Shown here one piece after another: positions 62,366-64,000 of a stretch of 64,000 nucleotides of DNA. Origin of the DNA: Paulownia fortunei (Eukaryota; Streptophyta; Magnoliopsida; Lamiales; Paulowniaceae). Every line of letters begins with the position of its first letter. The stretch's first letter is position 1. The notes below the pieces were generated by a model, which was not told the DNA's origin, searched no databases, and was given only the letters and a program-made list of their open reading frames with translations. The position numbers were made by a program, and so were the translations under genes. The stretch lies in contig CM033121.1 in assembly GCA_019321725.1 (NCBI GenBank), positions 2,852,001 through 2,916,000 on the forward strand, in the 5' to 3' direction.

Positions 62366-63417
62366 TGAAGAAGATATGAGAAAAGAAACGAATAAATTAA
62401 ATGAAAATATTTTCATTTCTTATTCTATTTAGTTTCTTTGCTTGATATACTTATATATTTGATGTAATTAAGTTATTTTAATAGGTATTAATTATTGATT
62501 ATTCGATTAATTAAGATTAATTAATTAGTTAAATAATTGTTTTGATAATTTGATTAGCTAAAAATAATAAGTTATTCTTTATTTGACAACTACTTATTGG
62601 ATTGGTCAAAAGTTAATCATTTGATTGGTTAAAATTAAAATTAAACATTAATTATTTAATTAGTAAAAAGTAGTAAGTTATTTTGTGGTTATTGATTATT
62701 TGATTGATCAAGTTATTCATTACTTATATATTAGTTAAATAGTATAACTAAAATTAAATTTACATTACAAAGAAAGTAAAAAAGAGAGAGAAGTTAATAT
62801 ACAAAAAGTAAAGTTACAAAATAAAAGAAAATTTAAATCTGAAAAAATGAAAGAAGAAAATTTAAATCTGAAAATTCTATTTACCAAACCCGTTATCGAA
62901 TATTTCTATGTTTTTATAAACATATTATTGTATCAATTATTTGTTTTTATATTATTTTTTTATTTTTTTCTTACTACAAATAAAAAATAAAAAATATAAT
63001 TAAGATGTTAAAATTTATTTATTTTTTTTAAAAATCCATTAACTAAAATACAAAATCAAAACAATTCAATAATAATCGAACCAAATTCATTATAATATTT
63101 TGGCATATCAAAATTTTAATTTAATTTAATTTTATCGAATGAACACCTTTATAATTGACATTAAGTTAAAACCAGGAATTTTATTTATTTTCACCTTCGC
63201 AAACCTACATGTTGCCATCGAATATGGTGTCAAAAGTGTGTTACATGGTCACAAATTTTAAGTTCACAAGGAATACATCAAATACTTCAACGTTCTTTCA
63301 GTTTTTAGGGGTTTAATGAGGGCATCAATCAGGAACGTGACAGAAGCAAACGGGTGTTCTACTCTATTTGCCTGCATAGAAACATTTCCATTCCCACAGC
63401 CGGTAATATCCATGCTG

Positions 63418-63505
63418 TATGGTGTAAGAATGAAAATCATGTATCTTATTTTGTAAAAATATATGGTGTATGAATGAAAATCAAGTATCTCATTTTATAA
63501 AAATA
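63418..63505 (+). repeat. 44-bp tandem duplication
   Basis: Copies at 63418-63461 and 63462-63505 start TATGGTGTA and end AAAAATA, with four substitutions between them. The high identity suggests a recent event. Confidence 0.9.
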
Positions 63506-64000
63506 CAGGTCCAACACGACGCGCACACACATACACACACAGATCTAGACTTCCTACACTGAAGTTGGAAAAATGGATGTGGCGGGAGGTGCTTGAATGA
63601 CAGTGAGAATGAAGTCTGGATATTGGTGACATGAATCCGGAAGAACCCAACCTCAAAAGTATAAAATGCAAGCTACTGATATGGGATAGTCGAATGCCAT
63701 ATAAACCCAAAATCAATACCCAATATTATCGATGTTCTCTTTAGTTTTGAGAAGAAATGTTTTACTTCTCTGCAATGTATTCATATTCCATGTCGATGCT
63801 CACCACCAACAGAACCCATGGGGTTATAAATAAAGTAACAGACCAACTAAATCAACAAAGAATTGTAGAACTTTAAGTAAACTCTATTAACTGTAAAGGG
63901 GGAAAATACTACAAGGTATGTGACTGTAACTTTCAGAAACCTTTGCAAGATAGTTTACTTGTGATTCGTCCAATCTTCGGGATGTAAGATGCCTTTCTTC

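Larger units (their letters stand above)
61001..64000. other. Repeat-rich right-hand flank
   Basis: Upstream of the membrane protein there is a GT/GA repeat (61028-61068), then AT-rich DNA, a CT/CA compound microsatellite (62106-62167), a G-rich tract (62174-62365), AT-rich DNA with loose repeats of TTGATTGGT-like words (62460-62740) and a 44-bp duplication (63418-63505). The last 800 bases are less AT-rich and could hold the end of another gene on the minus strand, but no family was recognised. Confidence 0.5.

Noticed and set aside
62042..62416. ORFs on both strands over the CA repeat and G-rich tract
   Set aside because: Products are pure low complexity (poly-HT or Pro-rich) caused by the repeats.
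1..64000. CRISPR arrays, prokaryotic defence or biosynthetic clusters
   Set aside because: No regularly spaced repeats and no such protein families; the window is plant nuclear DNA and its genes are unrelated in function.

Overview
This is nuclear DNA from a flowering plant. Genes are split by AT-rich introns with plant-type splice sites, intergenic DNA is very AT-rich with microsatellites and decayed transposons, and every recognisable protein belongs to a plant family. An NLR whose start resembles the late-blight R1-type proteins of asterids hints at an asterid dicot (for example Lamiales or Solanales); that placement is inference. I found no prokaryotic, organellar or viral gene cluster and no convincing new multi-gene system.

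Layout, left to right: (1) 635-5862 (+), a BUB3.3-type WD40 spindle-checkpoint protein; (2) 8063-9552 (+), eIF5A, carrying a one-base deletion in exon 2; (3) 11352-17698 (-), isopentenyl phosphate kinase, 12 exons; (4) 18816-21339 (-), a decayed CC-NB-LRR pseudogene; (5) 21340-27638, an AT-rich repeat zone; (6) 27639-31399 (+), a group I WRKY factor of the WRKY3/WRKY4 type; (7) 32998-36895 (-), an EDR2-like/DUF1336 protein with a lipidation-type N-terminus; (8) 36896-51441, a 14.5-kb stretch with no recognisable gene, holding long AT and CT microsatellites, G- and C-rich tracts, a MITE-like element and one arm of a dispersed repeat; (9) 51442-56812 (+), a DHHC protein S-acyltransferase (PAT21/PAT22 type) with upstream ORFs in its leader; (10) 56813-60016, a second MITE copy and a broken Ty1/copia fragment; (11) 60017-61000 (-), an intronless multi-pass membrane protein; (12) 61001-64000, repeats including a G-rich tract.

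The genes do not form a pathway. They cover chromosome segregation, translation, isoprenoid metabolism, immunity and transcription, and protein lipidation. Their order matters more: from memory, Arabidopsis has BUB3.3, eIF5A, PAT22 and the membrane protein as neighbours at AT1G69400-AT1G69430, and eIF5A, IPK and the membrane-protein paralogue at AT1G26630-AT1G26650. This window holds the union of those two sets in one block, as expected if Arabidopsis lost genes reciprocally after a duplication.

The points most worth checking are the eIF5A frameshift, two GC-AG introns, the NLR decay pattern, two dispersed repeat families each present twice, and the DHHC gene's upstream ORFs. Exon coordinates were worked out by hand from splice-site and reading-frame continuity.
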